Positions 29,348 to 44,923 of a DNA stretch of 64,000 bases are shown here, in pieces. Origin of the DNA: Oscheius onirici (taxonomy: Eukaryota; Nematoda; Chromadorea; Rhabditida; Rhabditidae); assembly GCA_932521025.1 (NCBI GenBank), contig OW051473.1, positions 4,898,001 to 4,962,000 on the forward strand, given 5' to 3'. The notes under the pieces were generated by a model. The model made no database searches and was not told where the DNA came from. It worked only from the letters and a program-made list of their open reading frames with translations. The translations under genes were made by a program, and so were the position numbers. Each line of letters starts with the position of its first letter. Within the stretch, counting starts at the first letter, position 1.

Positions 29348-29529
29348 TTAACGCGACGTTTTCTGAAAATGAGTTAAATTAAAAACAGTAAAGTAAGTAA
29401 TTGAGAAGAAGAAACCCTTACACGTTCAACATTGATAAACAAGATGTATGCGGGTATATTTGGGGGTTGTAAACTGAATAACGGGAAAACTTCAAATGTG
29501 GATGGATAATCAGTCAACTTTTCCGCCAT
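29348..29529 (-). CDS. Small ORF (40 aa) directly upstream of LETM1, same strand
   Basis: ATG at 29529 lies one base after a TTTTGATAG acceptor. It encodes MAEKLTDYPSTFEV, a Pro-Leu-Phe-rich middle and IPAYILFINVER. Splicing GT (29421) to AG (29363) adds four residues and a TAA at 29348-29350, giving 40 residues. An AATAAA follows the stop immediately, 40 bp before the LETM1 ATG. The same acceptor at 29363 would serve as the trans-splice site of LETM1 if the two are separate cistrons. It is either a tiny operon partner or an upstream ORF on the LETM1 mRNA. No homologue recognised. Confidence 0.4.
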
Positions 29530-30128
29530 CCTATCAAAAGAGAAATTAAAAAACGAATAAAACACCACTAAGTAAATTGCTGTTTGATTTTGTCCGCCTG
29601 AACTTTAGTTAAAGGACTGGCTTTACCAGCAGAGCATGTTTATCATTTGCGGTACAAATTGTATAGGCGTAACCTGATTTTTGTACAAAAAAACATTAAT
29701 AATGTCAAAAATAACAATATAAATCTGATGTCAAAAAGGAGTACAAACAGTAAATGTGGAAAACATTGCTTTTAAAATACGGTTTTGATTTTCACTATCA
29801 GAAGAGCTATTCAGTTAAAAAACGGAGAAAATATACTAATACAATCTAGATATAGGAACATGTATTGTTCAAAAAATGAATTTTTTGAAAGGAAACAAAA
29901 TATGACGGAGCTGTCTTTTGCCGCCCAGAGAGAAAGTGTAAATGATTTCACTTAGAGATCACTTGCTTGCATCACCGCTCGCGTGAGTAGAAAGTGCCCG
30001 ATTTCAAAACCCTGTGTGATATTTCCAGTTGGTTTTTCTCGACTGTTGAATATTTTGATGCAAATTCTTTATTTAAATCTCATGTGTAAAATAGTGACCC
30101 GAAGATTGTCTCATAAAACATTTTTTGA
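29530..30128. other. Short AT-rich intergenic region
   Basis: AT-rich and holds the 5' flank of the LETM1 unit and the 3' flank of the phospholipase gene. No supported coding exon. A short frame near 29640 (minus) could extend the 40-aa ORF by a few residues through a GTAAAG donor, but this is weak. Confidence 0.4.
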
Positions 30129-31768
30129 TCAGCTGTTGCCCAGTGTCCTGATGAATGGAGCGTTCTTAAAATTTGTTGTATTGCGTTTTTGTAAAAAATT
30201 TACCCTGTCCGGACATTTGAGAGCAACGGCGTCATTGTTCAATTCCGCTTTGGTCGTTTTCTTGCCGACCGGCTCGAGAAGATTATTCCAAAAGTTTTTC
30301 CCGACGATTGCATTTCCATACTTTGAAAGATGGAAAACGTCATCGGCGTAGAAACTTGTATCATATTTTCCAGCCGTCTGAAGAGAAAAACTTATATTTC
30401 AAATGCTGATTTACGTTTCTAAAAGCGTCCTTGATATCATCAAAGAAGCTTTGAGTGACTACTGTGAAGGTGTCCGACTCAAATTTCTTTTCGTTCTGAA
30501 GCTCATAAGCAGCTCGTCTGTAATCATTTATGACTGAATCTCTCTGTTCGATGGATCCGTTCCCACAAGATATGCGCTTTCTGCAATTCTGAACTGTAAA
30601 AACTCATAAAGTGTATACCCGTCAAAAATCAAAGAGTTGGATTCAATCGTCAACTGAGAGTTCCAAATGGCCAAAATGGTGACAATGGTCCTGGGTAAGC
30701 CTTTTTGCAAAATTGTGATGGTTGATTCCAGCTTCGACTTATACGTAGTATAATTGACATACGGCTGAAAAAAATATAAGCCATAAACATGGAAAAAAGA
30801 CATACCCTGTTCTTGTAGCAGCTAAGGTTCCCAATGTCGTTCGTTCCAATGAAGATTGTAACCAATTTCCAGTCCTTTTCGTTGTTAACCTAAGATTATA
30901 TTCTGATATCAAACAATCACAATCCTTGCCGCTGGATCTTCCTGAACTTTGAAGACGAGCTCTGCTGCTTGTCGAGGAAGGTCCTCGCAGGTCATACCAC
31001 CAACGGCAACATTGAACCCTCTTTCGCTTTCGCCCACGCCGTGAGATAGACCACGAAGATTTGGGTTCACTTGTTTCAAAATATCTGAACATAGTAATAG
31101 GAAAAAATGTGAACGACTCACTTCCGAGCGTGGAAAGGGAATCAAGTGATTCATCTCCTCCGATAGAATACGCATTTCCAACGTATAGTTCTCTCCCTTC
31201 ATCGTCAAAATTTTTCGATCCAGAGGCTACCTGAAAGCAAAGAAAGTTAAACAAACTAAAAAAAGAACCGTTATAGAGTCTCCAAGCGAGCCAAGAACTT
31301 TAATATCTGCAGGTCTGACGGCATTAACATTGGCAGGGATCGTCCTTGAGGGAGCCAAAACATCCTCGTCACAGTGAAATGCCGAACCCAATGATTTCAT
31401 CGGCTTGTGTTCAAAACGCCCAAAAGGCTGTTTTGCATCCGGCATGGGGTACTCTAAAAAAGCTAAGTAATAAATATTTTTTTAGCACAAACCACCAGGT
31501 GATTGATATGCCCAGAGGACAAACAGAAAAACCATAATGATACCGATAATCAAAAGACGAAGGCGGGTCCAGAGTGTAGGATAGTGTACTCGCATGGGTT
31601 GCCATTCTGTTCCCTTCTGGAAAATAAACAAATTTGTGAAGCAATAAAGTGCCGACCTCAGTATAGTAAACGCTATCCTGTTCCTCTCCAGCTACCCGAG
31701 AGTACGGATAGCTCTGGATCACCTAAATCGATATTCAACACCACAACAAACCATACCTTGCCGGACAT
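30129..31768 (-). CDS. Phospholipase B-like GDSL (SGNH) lipase with N-terminal membrane anchor
   Basis: Esterase/phospholipase of the SGNH fold, similar to the repeats of animal phospholipase B1. The first exon is tiny (MSGK, 31757-31768). The second exons encode a cytosolic leader and a membrane segment LLIIGIIMVFLFVLWAY (near 31530), which suggests a type II protein with the enzyme outside or in the lumen. Catalytic blocks: block I VLGSLGDSIT near 31270 (nucleophile Ser), Gly in GFNVAVGGMTCEDLP near 30980, block III FIGTNDIGNLSC near 30840 (oxyanion Asn), and SFYADDVFHLSKYGN near 30330 supplying Asp and His. All four SGNH residues are present. The stop is TGA at 30129-30131. This is a single catalytic unit, unlike the multi-repeat mammalian enzyme. 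Confidence 0.87.
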
Positions 31769-33171
31769 TTCTTTAAACGCGTTTCCGACGGCCGTCGGAG
31801 ATTAGCGAAAAGCGTAGATAACGGACTCAAAAAGGTCTATCTGGAACAAATAGATTAAAAATGTTTTTTTATGAATTAAAAAATATGCATTAAGATGGTG
31901 CTGAGAGAAAATGACATTAATCGATTTAACCGCACAATTGAGGAGGGTTTGCCACGTATAGGACGCGACTGTTATGGCAACGCGAGGCTGCGCCGCTGCC
32001 AAATAAACATGAGACAGATAAAATTGGTTAAACGTCTTTTTCGTTTACGTTTATAACAACTATAAACGTTTCACTAGAGGCAGGCAAAACATATGAGATT
32101 TGTTGAAAAGCGCTGTGTCAATAATGGTAAGAACGACTGATAACAAAAGTTTAATGAGGATGACCCGTGGAGAAGAGTTGTCAAACAACTTCCGCGTTTA
32201 TCTCTCTACTACTAAAGCGCAACGGTGTCTGTCCGCCTGTGTTTTATTTTGAGATAACCCATTTGCGAAAAATTGTTTTCTCTGTTGAACTAAATAAACG
32301 TGAATACACAACCAAACGTTATCTTGTTCATCACAATTATCTATTCATTTATAGTTGAGCCGTCTCTGTCTGTCTGTGTGTAGCCTCGAGTGGGCAAATT
32401 GAAAAACGTTAGCGCGGAAACGAACCCGCGACGCTCAGGTTGCGTGCCCTGGTATTGCGCCACGGAGGCAAGTGAGCTTTGGGAAAGTTCGTGGAGGATA
32501 CGACGCTGGCTGCGCAGCAGCCGCTTAGCCCAGGCCAGGCTGACCTGTTGCTCTGCTTGTTGGTTGTTTTAAGTATAGAGATATATCATTCAATATGAAT
32601 ATAAGCTTTCCGCGATTTTATGAATCACCACGATTCGGAGAAAACATAATGCCAGGTTTTTTTAGCAATTCTAAGGTCTCATCCTTAATGCTTCTTTACT
32701 CTTTCATTATGTTTATTTACAGTTCTATACCGCTCATGGTGAAGATCCCTCAGGGTGGTTTCGGATAAAAACATGCCGCAGGGTACGATTTAGGAAGCTG
32801 ACGACAGCATCAAGAGCGAATACTTCACTTTGACTTCAGTTGCTTTAATCATTTTGCAAACGACTGCAGTCATACTCTGAAAACAAAGATCCTTCTTGTC
32901 TAGTCGTCCATTTTCAGCTATACTAAGGTCTCATCTTTCTGCTCCAGGCAATCCCCCATTTTTGTCTGGAGACATTCTTGAAAAAGCCGCTACAGCAGCA
33001 CCGCAGCAATGTCTGACATGCATCCAACAAATACTAATTAGTGCAAACCGGAATTGTAACAGAATATCTCTTGTCTAATGTCTATGCAAGATCTTTCCTC
33101 CGCAAACACAACGCTTACTCTTTTCTTTTGGTCACCAGCTGACAATACATTTGCTTTCTACAGAGCTCGAA
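31769..33171. other. Divergent intergenic region between phospholipase and degenerin genes
   Basis: About 1.4 kb with no supported gene. It contains a tRNA-derived sequence near 32410 (listed separately) and a TCTGTCTGTCTGTG run near 32360. It should include the promoters of both flanking genes. Confidence 0.45.
32409..32470 (-). repeat. tRNA-like pseudogene or tRNA-derived SINE head
   Basis: On the minus strand, GCCTCCGTGGCGCAATACCA resembles a tRNA acceptor stem, position-8 T and D arm (A box). CGCGGGTTCGTTTCCGCG, 20-odd bases on, resembles a T arm with the GTTCG B box. The anticodon arm between them is too short to fold, and the 3' acceptor strand does not pair with the 5' one, so it is not a functional tRNA. 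A GT-rich simple run lies beside it. A SINE with a polymerase III promoter is possible. Confidence 0.45.
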
Positions 33172-36100
33172 ATGGGACAGCCAGAAGTTACTGTTACATG
33201 TAAACCTGAAGTTCAAGAGGAAAGCTCTATTCCAGTGTTACGATATTTCAATGCTAGGTACAAATTATGGTTTCAGTGAGTAAATGTTGTCTATTTTCAA
33301 AAAATATTTTGAGGTTTTTGTGGGGATTGCTCCTATTCTGTTTTCTCAGTCTCACATTTTATCAAGTTTGTGAACGAATCAACTTTTACTTCATCAAAAA
33401 TCCGCTGAATACCAGGAGGATATACGAGACTCCGCAGTCTATCCGCTTCCCCAAAATTGCGATCTGCAACAAAATGCAGCTAAGGTTTGACAATTTGATG
33501 TTCAGGTGCACTCTTGTTTTCAGAGCATCTTTTGTAGCAGAACAAAATCCGGAACTAGCTAGAGCATTGAGTACAATGTTTGAGGAGGATGGAAAAGTAA
33601 ATTAACTCAGTTTATGCAAAAACGTTTTTCAGATAACGAAGAATCAAACTCTTCTAGATAGTCTGTCAGAATTCAATAACGTCAACTTTAAAGAGATTTA
33701 CAAGTCATCGTATCAGAAGATTGAAGACCTCTTTGTCAAGTGAACTATCTGTAGTACTGTTTCTTATGTGTTTTCAGTTGTGAAGTTGGAAAATCAGGAT
33801 CCTGTATGGACGACATCAGACCTTTTTTCACATCAAACGGCCTTTGTTTTCAGGTTTCACCAAACGTGACTGTTAGACGACCAGGTACAGAACATTTTGA
33901 TTCTACTTAAAGTTTTGTGAAGGTCCTGAAATCACATTGTCTATGCTTTTGAACTTGGAAGTTCACGAGATTATTCCTGGAATGGTACCTGATCCAGGCG
34001 TCATGCTGTCTATTCAAGAAGGAGAAACTGTGGAGTTTTCTCAAGGAATCCACCTCGAAGCAGGAAAAGTAGTTACCATCCCTATAAATGAAGTTCGGAA
34101 GGTTGGAGATGAGAGTCGTTTAATAACAATAGCTAATTTAGCTTCACCGTTATGAGCGATACTGCGGCAGGTTGGCTATACCGCCTTTTGCCAAAAAGGA
34201 ATATTCCCTCGAGTCCTGTCAGTGGGCTACAACCATGGAGAGAGTAGAGAAGATTTGCAGCTGCCGTCCAATGGGCAGTCCACATAATCGATTCGTCTTA
34301 ACCGGGATTAACGTGCATACTGTAGTTAGAGCAATGAAAAGCTTTCTAAGGGTACAAACTACGACAAAGGAAGGAAAAAGGTCGAGTCATGCTCAGTGAA
34401 AGAAGAACTCGTCTGTGTACAGAAGGCCTATTTATCAGATGCGGAAGAGTGGTCGCTAATTGAAACTTGTCCAGAGGACTGTCAAGAGATCTCTTATCCC
34501 TCAGTTGTGTTTGGAGAGTCACTGGTAAGCCAAACGTTTTCTCAATTTCTGCTTTAGATTCCATCAGAAGTAGCTACTTACTTACCAAGCGACTGGGACG
34601 ACAATAAGGAAGAGAAAATTATGCAGTTTCAAAAAGTGTTGGATGTTATTCCGTTGGAAAGAATTCCTGTAGTCCGATCTCTACAGACATTAGCATATCA
34701 GCTTCAAGATTTTCTAGAAAACTCTTTTAGGGCAAGTTAAGATCACTCCTAAACAAGCTAAAGATTCAGATTTTTGGAGTTGACGGTCAGTTAAACGGGA
34801 CTCATTGCTTAAAGGAAAGAGGGTTCCGTCCTCTTGACCATGCTTTTGTTCGGATCAAATCAGTTGAACCTCACTGGGAAGCAGTTGCTACGTAGGCGCA
34901 TCCCCCTCTTAGCCGAGATTGAATTTCAGTTACGTGAGGCACTCTTTATCTAGACAAATGAACACCACGGCACTTTCTGTGGGACTAAACATGAATGAAG
35001 ATGGAATGCTCAGTGGATCAGATTCTCAGTTTGATGTCGACATTCCGCTGGTGTGAATTAAACGAAACTAAGCAGTGTTACCTAGGTTGAAGCTGCTCTG
35101 ACTCAGCTGAGATCTATGGAAGCCCATTTGCAGCCGGAATCTATGTTTGGACTTCGTCATCTGCCACCGGATACTAGAGCAAAGCTCGTGCGAAATGGTG
35201 AATTATTCATTGACCGGCATCAGTGATTTTTAGTTGAGCCGTTTATAAGAAGAATGCACAAATGTTTGCTTAAACTAAGGAACAAGCCAGACATGAAGGA
35301 GGAAATTGGCAGTGAATGCAGAGCAGTAAGACCAAAGCTCTTCATCTTATAAGCCTCAGATTTTCACGAAACATTACGAGACTTTGGTGGACGCCTACAA
35401 GTTCTACACGGTTACCGAAACCACAACAGAACATTTTACAGTAAAATTAAGAAAACATTCGTCGAAAAGTTAAAATTAGGAATACGAGGAAATGATGTAC
35501 AAGATTACTACAGCTATACAGCGTGTGAAAAATCGAGTTTACATGGCCTCTTGGAAAACCCACAAAATTGATTTAAAGAGGACGGAAATGCTTTACAGGT
35601 TCGACCCGAGATGTAACGATTTACATTGGATTACAGAGAAAATGCTGTAGACTATAATGAGCTCGTCGAACTTCTTAAACTGAGAAAGGTCCTTCTAAGC
35701 GACGTTATTGAAATTGTAAGGCTTTATTCATTCCACAGCCGGTTTCAGATTTGGAAACTAGTGGAGTATTTGGAAAATGCATTAGAGGCGAAAAGACGCT
35801 TTGAGCGACACTTTGAACTGGCTTCAAATGATGAAGAAACGGAGAAGATCACCAAGGTTTTGGACTGCTTGAAAACGACAGCTGAAGCTGTTCCATCATT
35901 AAAGGTGTAGAAGTCTTTTCTGTATAATAAAAATTAAGAAATCCCTGTTCATTCGAGGAGAATGGTTACCGAAACTACAACGATATGTCCAAACAGCTCA
36001 ATCGTTCTCTGCTGGACCTCAGTACGATCAGTAAGTTGCAAAAATCTAAAAGTATCAACATTACAGGGTTAACTTGCTACACATCAAGCTTTACTTTGCT

Positions 36101-36321
36101 CATTTCAAACAAGAAACCATTGTCCAAGACAAATCCTACAACCTATTCTTGCTTTTAGGTAATTACAAAGCGTGAACAAACTAATTTGTTTTTTTCCAGC
36201 CGAAATAGGAGGAACAATTGGTCTCTACGTTGGAGCATCAGTGTTGTCAGTTGCCGAAACGATAGTTTTGTTTTTCGAGAAGAAACTTAGAAATAATATT
36301 GTGAAACCAGTCAGCATCTAA
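33172..36321 (+). CDS. DEG/ENaC-family sodium channel subunit
   Basis: Trimeric cation channel subunit of the degenerin/acid-sensing type. The ATG follows a TTTCTACAG acceptor. The first membrane segment, FLWGLLLFCFLSLTFYQVCE, is near 33310-33370, and the family's post-TM1 motif RFPKIAICNK lies at about 33440. The ectodomain holds the GLCFQVSPN and CQWATTMERVEKICSCRP Cys-rich segments. Close to the end, NLFLLLAEIGGTIGLYVGAS followed by VLSVAETIVLFF is the TM2 and selectivity-filter region, then a short cytosolic tail (KPVSI). Between the Cys-rich ectodomain and TM2, exons at about 35090-35905 encode a charged helical stretch of roughly 250 residues, longer than in the best-known subunits. The stop is TAA at 36319 with AATAAA overlapping. 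Confidence 0.85.
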
Positions 36322-36806
36322 TAAATTATTGGTCTTACTGTAGAACGCCGAACCAACCTACAGTAACCCTAATCCGAGCAGGTGCAACACAAAAAGATAG
36401 ACAGTTTGAATGAAGCATGTAAGCGAAAACGTCTGCTAAGTAGCATAGGTATACATTTACTGGATACTACGGTATATTTCGAGGATATTATAAATGGGCG
36501 GAAGCCCTATGTCTTCTAGTGCTTCAGAGTCCGTTCAATGAGGAATAGTAGACAAAAAGCCTTCCACCCTTGCTGCTATGTTTTCGCTGCTCCCAGAAAC
36601 ACGTATAAAATCAAAATGTGTCGCTTTTGTATGTCGTTTCTGAGGAGCGGTACATGGCGTTAATGCAACAAAAGGGCGCGATCGAAGTGTTAGGTAATTT
36701 CCCATTGTGCAGCGATTAGAAGAACAATAGAAAAAAGCGGCCGCCTTTGCACCAATCAACAGGTGACAGAAGAACACGGGTTGTACAAAACTCTTTTTAT
36801 TCTTTG
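36322..36806. other. Intergenic region between convergent genes
   Basis: About 485 bp between the stop of the degenerin (plus) and the stop of the hydroxy-acid oxidase (minus). It is expected to hold both 3' ends. No other feature seen. Confidence 0.5.
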
Positions 36807-38260
36807 CTATAGTTTAGAGAAATACCTTTCGTGTACAATCAGCTGATCACAATTTTTCATCTCCTCGATCGTTCTCATGCCTAAAGTTTTGGTTTAACAT
36901 GAATTTTTTTCCACCAACCGGCAAGTCTCATGGTGTGTGCCAACTCGTTTTGAAGAATATTTAGTACTTCTTTAACTCCTTCTCTTCCCTAGAATTTTTT
37001 TTGCTTTTAGAAGCTGCAAAAACTAACTTTGGAAGCCAGACCCCAAAGCACTGGTCTTCCTACAAAAACTGCGCTTGCTCCCAAAGCCACTGCTTTGAAA
37101 ACATCTCTCCCGTTTCTTATACCACCATCAAGAAAGACTGGGCATCTTCCAGCAACCGCTCTTACAACCTCTGGCAGCGCTTCAATCTGTAAAATATTTG
37201 CATGTGGATGAAGCCTTTTGAGGTTACGGTAGCAGGTGCTGAGTCGAGCTGTCGGCCTCCATGATTGGACACAATTATGCCAGCAACGCCATGAGCCACG
37301 GCTTCCATGGCGTCATCACTTCTCATAACGCCTTTGACAATCAGAGGAAGTTTCGTCCTACTAAAAAGAATCGACAGTTAGCAAGTTATAGAATTAACCT
37401 TTGAATCCACTGAATCAGATCCCAATCCAGTTTGCTTTCAACCTGAGTAGTGACGTACTCCATCAGGCCGGATTCGCCTCCTTCTACCTTAGGCATTGTT
37501 TTGTGTTCCTCCGAGTTAAAGTTCGCCAGGCTCATTCCATGTGGTAGATTGAAAGCATTGCGGAGATCTTTCAGTCTTCTGCCAAGTACAGGAGTATCAA
37601 CTGTTTCGAGTTTGTTTTGAGCATAGAGCTTTACCTGTGAGCACAATGGCTGAGCAGCCGGCTTTCTCTGCTCTTGCTATCAGTGCTTCGGTAGTTGACC
37701 TTTCTTTATACACGTACAGCTAAAAATGGCTTTTGTATTGAAACAAGCGGTAATACCTGGAACCAAATCTGCCCACCGTTACTTATACATTCTTTCGCCA
37801 TTGTTTCCAGAGGAACAGTTGACCAAGAGCTAGCTATTATCAAGCTACTAGCATCAGTGGCACCTTACAATCATCTTGTATTCGTATTCTGGGTGATACC
37901 TCGAACAACGCTCAGCTCTCCTTCCGGATCGGCCATTTGGTGAAACGCTGTCGGAGCGACAGCAATCGGAAAAGGATACTTTCCACTCATGAACTCAGTT
38001 GAAGGCTCAACCAATCTGACATTACGAAAACATCTTGGACGGATCAACAAACTAAAAAGACTTTCATGAAACGAACTATTGAATACCTGTCAAATGCTTT
38101 ACAGTTTCTATCAAGAGTTTTCTCCTCTTCAGATCCGCCATTGTAGTAATCTCTGGCTAATCTACAAACTGTTGTACAACACTTTACAGTTAACTCACTT
38201 GGGTAGGCGCGAGGTGGCCTCTTTCTGGAAATCGCCAACGGTCAGGAGTTTGGCAGACAT
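36807..38260 (-). CDS. (S)-2-hydroxy-acid oxidase (glycolate oxidase type), FMN-dependent
   Basis: Oxidises glycolate or longer 2-hydroxy acids to oxo acids with production of hydrogen peroxide, normally in peroxisomes. ATG at 38260 gives [20 protein letters not shown], then [21 protein letters not shown]-type strand VRLVEPS, and [15 protein letters not shown] (FMN contact). Further on come [30 protein letters not shown], and [16 protein letters not shown] with catalytic His and Arg. The phosphate-binding [21 protein letters not shown] follows. The last intron (GTTGGT..TTTAG) must be removed to reach the family's [10 protein letters not shown] ending. The stop is TAG at 36807-36809. The final residues (YFSKL) are not an obvious SKL tripeptide, since SKL is followed directly by the stop as S-K-L; this does in fact read as a type-1 peroxisomal signal. 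The gene follows cathepsin F on the same strand at 298 bp, so an operon is possible. Confidence 0.9.
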
Positions 38261-38557
38261 TCTGCCAATGATAAGATTTTACTGCTATCTATGTCTTGTT
38301 TTGCACGTCAAGGTCAGGGAGAACCGGGTTCAACATTTTTGTATTTGTGACCATTAAACTGTTCTGGAGCTGCAAACAATGAGAGATTGTGCTTGGGACA
38401 TCTTACGTAGTCTTTCGGACACTTTAAACAAGAGCGAAGAGGATTGCTCTGAACCGATGCTGACAGAGTACGCTAAACCAAACAGCGAAGAGAAAAGGCA
38501 GATTTATACAGCAAGTTGCAATCACACATTGAATCAAAGGATATGTTATAAAAGTGA

Positions 38558-42079
<3,522 letters not shown>

Positions 42080-43297
42080 CTTTAACATTTCTCGTTAAAA
42101 AGTAGCGAATAAGCGTTCTAAGTGGCGAGGAGGACAGGAAAAAGGCCAAATTGAGTTTAAAGACAAAGTTGGACATAACAACTGAACGCACTTACATCAA
42201 TCCACATAATATGGAGAAGCAAGGCAACAACGTTGTTTTGCAGAAACCGTGTTAGAAGTAAAGGTTCAAGCGCCAAGAGTAAGAAAAGCCTTCGAAGAAG
42301 GCATGTTTCTTCAGGATCGCTTGGCAAAAATTTTCGAAGCAGAATGAATTGAATTAGACTGCGAAGAATGTTCTAGAAAGGGAGGTCAGTCTCTTAAAGG
42401 TAATATTTGATGACCGAATGTAAAGAGAGGCTGGCAGTTAACCTAAGGGATCACATGCGATTACCAGCTGTCCCGTCATATATAACCTTCACTCGACGGT
42501 CATTAATTGATCGTCTAATTGAGACCGGCCTATTGAATTCGCGGCTGATGGGGATGTTTTTCGAAAGAAGACTGAGGAAGAAACAGGAGGGTCTTGTGAC
42601 CGCATGCACTCTTATCAGCTGGTTGACAGATGACCAGGCACAAATGTTACTGGCAAGATGGGGTGGCGAGATTATTGGGGCCGAGTCAATAAGCGAGGCT
42701 ACAAAGTGAGGTAGTGATAAATTACAGGAAGGAGATTTATAGTGTATGTGAAAGAAAATCGGAGAGACGGCGTTAATTGCGTTGTGTGCGCTGGTTGATT
42801 CTTCGTGGGAACCTCGTCATGAGGTTCGGAGCGTCTAACGGGTGCCTTGGGGGCAGTTCGCAGTCTCATTTTCTTTTATAGCACCTTCAAAAAACGAATG
42901 ACCATGGCTTCTACTGATAACGCTTCGCCAAAAAGTCAGCCAGGTTAATCAAACTGATTTAGGCGAATGCCAGTCAGCGAGCATTTATTGCTGTTATAAT
43001 CGCGGCATATCCCCTTAGGGACATCCATATATTTGCGTCATTTGTGATAAACAAAAGCAAGGATTCCTGGCTCATCTTGAAGAGAATAAGAAATGGAAGG
43101 AAGGTTACCACGGAAAAGAGCAAATAGTCTTGAGAGCATCTTCAAAGCCAGGCCGGCATTACCGCTAGTCGGCTGTTGTTAGTCTCATCTCAATGTAACC
43201 GTTTTTTATTGTTAACAGCTACAGAATGAGCCTCTAATTGTATGATGCGGTTATCTGGCGAAAACGCGGACAAATTTTTATACACATCCGTGACTTT
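42080..43297. other. Intergenic region between cathepsin F and the Cys-rich secreted protein
   Basis: About 1.2 kb upstream of cathepsin F and downstream of the Cys-rich gene. The plus frame at 42407-42709 has no domain, no splice context and no strong codon pattern, so I do not call it. Nothing else seen. Confidence 0.4.
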
Positions 43298-44544
43298 TCA
43301 GTTCCAATCAATGAATTCCCGGCAGTTTGTGAGGAAATTAGAGCAACGGATCACATTAAATGTGTCTTTCGGATGGGGGAATGGGTTGCACACCTGAATG
43401 TAAAGTCTCTGGTTACGATAGAGTAGACTGACCTTTCGGGCTTCATTAACAACATCCTCACACCGCTTCAGTGCTCCTTTCGGTTGTTGCTGAGCAACAT
43501 GTTTTTCAGGCTGCAAATCCATTCTTTTCACTCTTTTGTTCCCAAAAGATACCTGAGCAGGGGTTAGTTCCGGTAGGCAGAATTGCTCGAAGGCATAGCA
43601 AAACTGGATGGCCATGTCAGGAATAGTATCCTTAGTACAGAACTTGGGGTATTGCTTATAGTATCTTAGGTTCAATGCATTAAAGAGTAATTTTTCAATA
43701 CCTCTGACAGTAAGATATTACTGGAAGGACTCCTGGTGATGAAGCACAGGCTGGGGGATATGCCTTGCAGAACGCTAACTGGACATTTTGTTCCATATAC
43801 TTAAATAAAAACTCACATCAGATTCTTTAACCTGACCGTGACACGTTTTGACAAAACGCTCCCTTTCAATAACGCAGTATTCGCTGATATATACTAACAC
43901 AGTTTTCTGGAGCTTTAATTATGTGGTTAATCTAAAACACTAACCTCATCCTCTGGTGGTGGAATATGTGATACGACAGTATTGTTCGCCACTGTCTCGA
44001 CATCGTCAAAAGGATCCCAAAAAATAGCATCACTTTTAGTAAAATTGCTTGACTTACAACAGACTTTTCTTCAATGTGACTCACATTGGCCGGTTTCGGG
44101 AGTCGAAGCAAAGTTCCTAGTTCTTCGTTTTTAGTGCTTTTTGTGCTAGGCAAAACGGGTGCATCTAAATTTAGAATCATTCGATTTTCGCAGTTTCGCT
44201 ACCAGTGCTATCAGTGACTACCGGTGGTGGAACTAATTTAGGGACGGTTGTCGATTCTTCTGTAGTCGTTGTTGTGCTAGTTGTAGTAGTTGTTGTGCTA
44301 GTTGTTGTAGAAGGAGATGTCGTTGTTGTAACCTCGGAGCAAAAATCTAGAGCTGGTCGCTTCAGGCAAGCTCTCTGAATGCATTTTCAGATGGCAAAAC
44401 TTTACTGCTGAGATCAGTTGGGCCTCTCATTAAGTCTAATGGGCAGTCAATCCATACACCAACCTCCAGAAGCACCGACCGGAAATGAGTGCGAGCGGAC
44501 ACTGTCGTCAGAATGAGGATGAAGACGAATTGCAGCATGACCAT
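43298..44544 (-). CDS. Secreted Cys-rich protein with a Thr-rich linker, nematode-type, family unknown
   Basis: The signal peptide is MVMLQFVFILILTTVSA. It is followed after an intron by RACLKRPALDFCSE and a low-complexity Thr/Ser linker near 44300. Exons downstream encode a Cys-patterned domain: EYCVIERERFVKTC, LAFCKAYPPACASS, ISYCQRYYKQYPKFCTKD, IQFCYAFEQFCLPE, LKRCEDVVNEA, VCNPFPHPKDTF and IRCSNFLTNCREFID. The YC-x-YY-x-YP-x-FC spacing suggests a disulphide-bonded extracellular module. I do not know a function. A KRVKR basic stretch in the middle could be a furin-like cleavage site. The intron after 44060 is either 25 or about 62 nt. The stop is TGA at 43298-43300. The gene follows atg-18 on the same strand at 380 bp. 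Confidence 0.75.
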
Positions 44545-44923
44545 ACCATTGATTAGCCGTACGCTATATCCAGTTCCAAGAATTCCGCCCAGCCCAGATC
44601 GAGTGACCGGCACACGGGGGGACCGAAGACAAAAATGGGAAAAGTCTTGCTGGTCTCAACCGGTTTGCTTATGATGTTTGGTCTTATTAAACCAGAAGTC
44701 CAGTAGCTAACAAGCTCACAAAAACGGTTTATGTAACCCACAGAAAATGACTCACATTCAAGCAAATTGACACTGATGTTAAATACGTTGAGAGGCTAAG
44801 CGACCAGAGAGAAATATGGATGACGAGAGACCCAAAAATCTGTACATAACTTGATCGCCAGCGATACAAAGTCTTACAGGTAACATAGGGCGGGACTACA
44901 AAGTATGTACAGAGAAAACAAGT

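Noticed and set aside
32409-32470. Functional tRNA gene
   Set aside because: The anticodon arm is too short and the acceptor strands do not pair, so it is listed only as a tRNA-like repeat.
42407-42709. 100-aa plus frame upstream of cathepsin F
   Set aside because: Weak composition and no supporting exon or homology.
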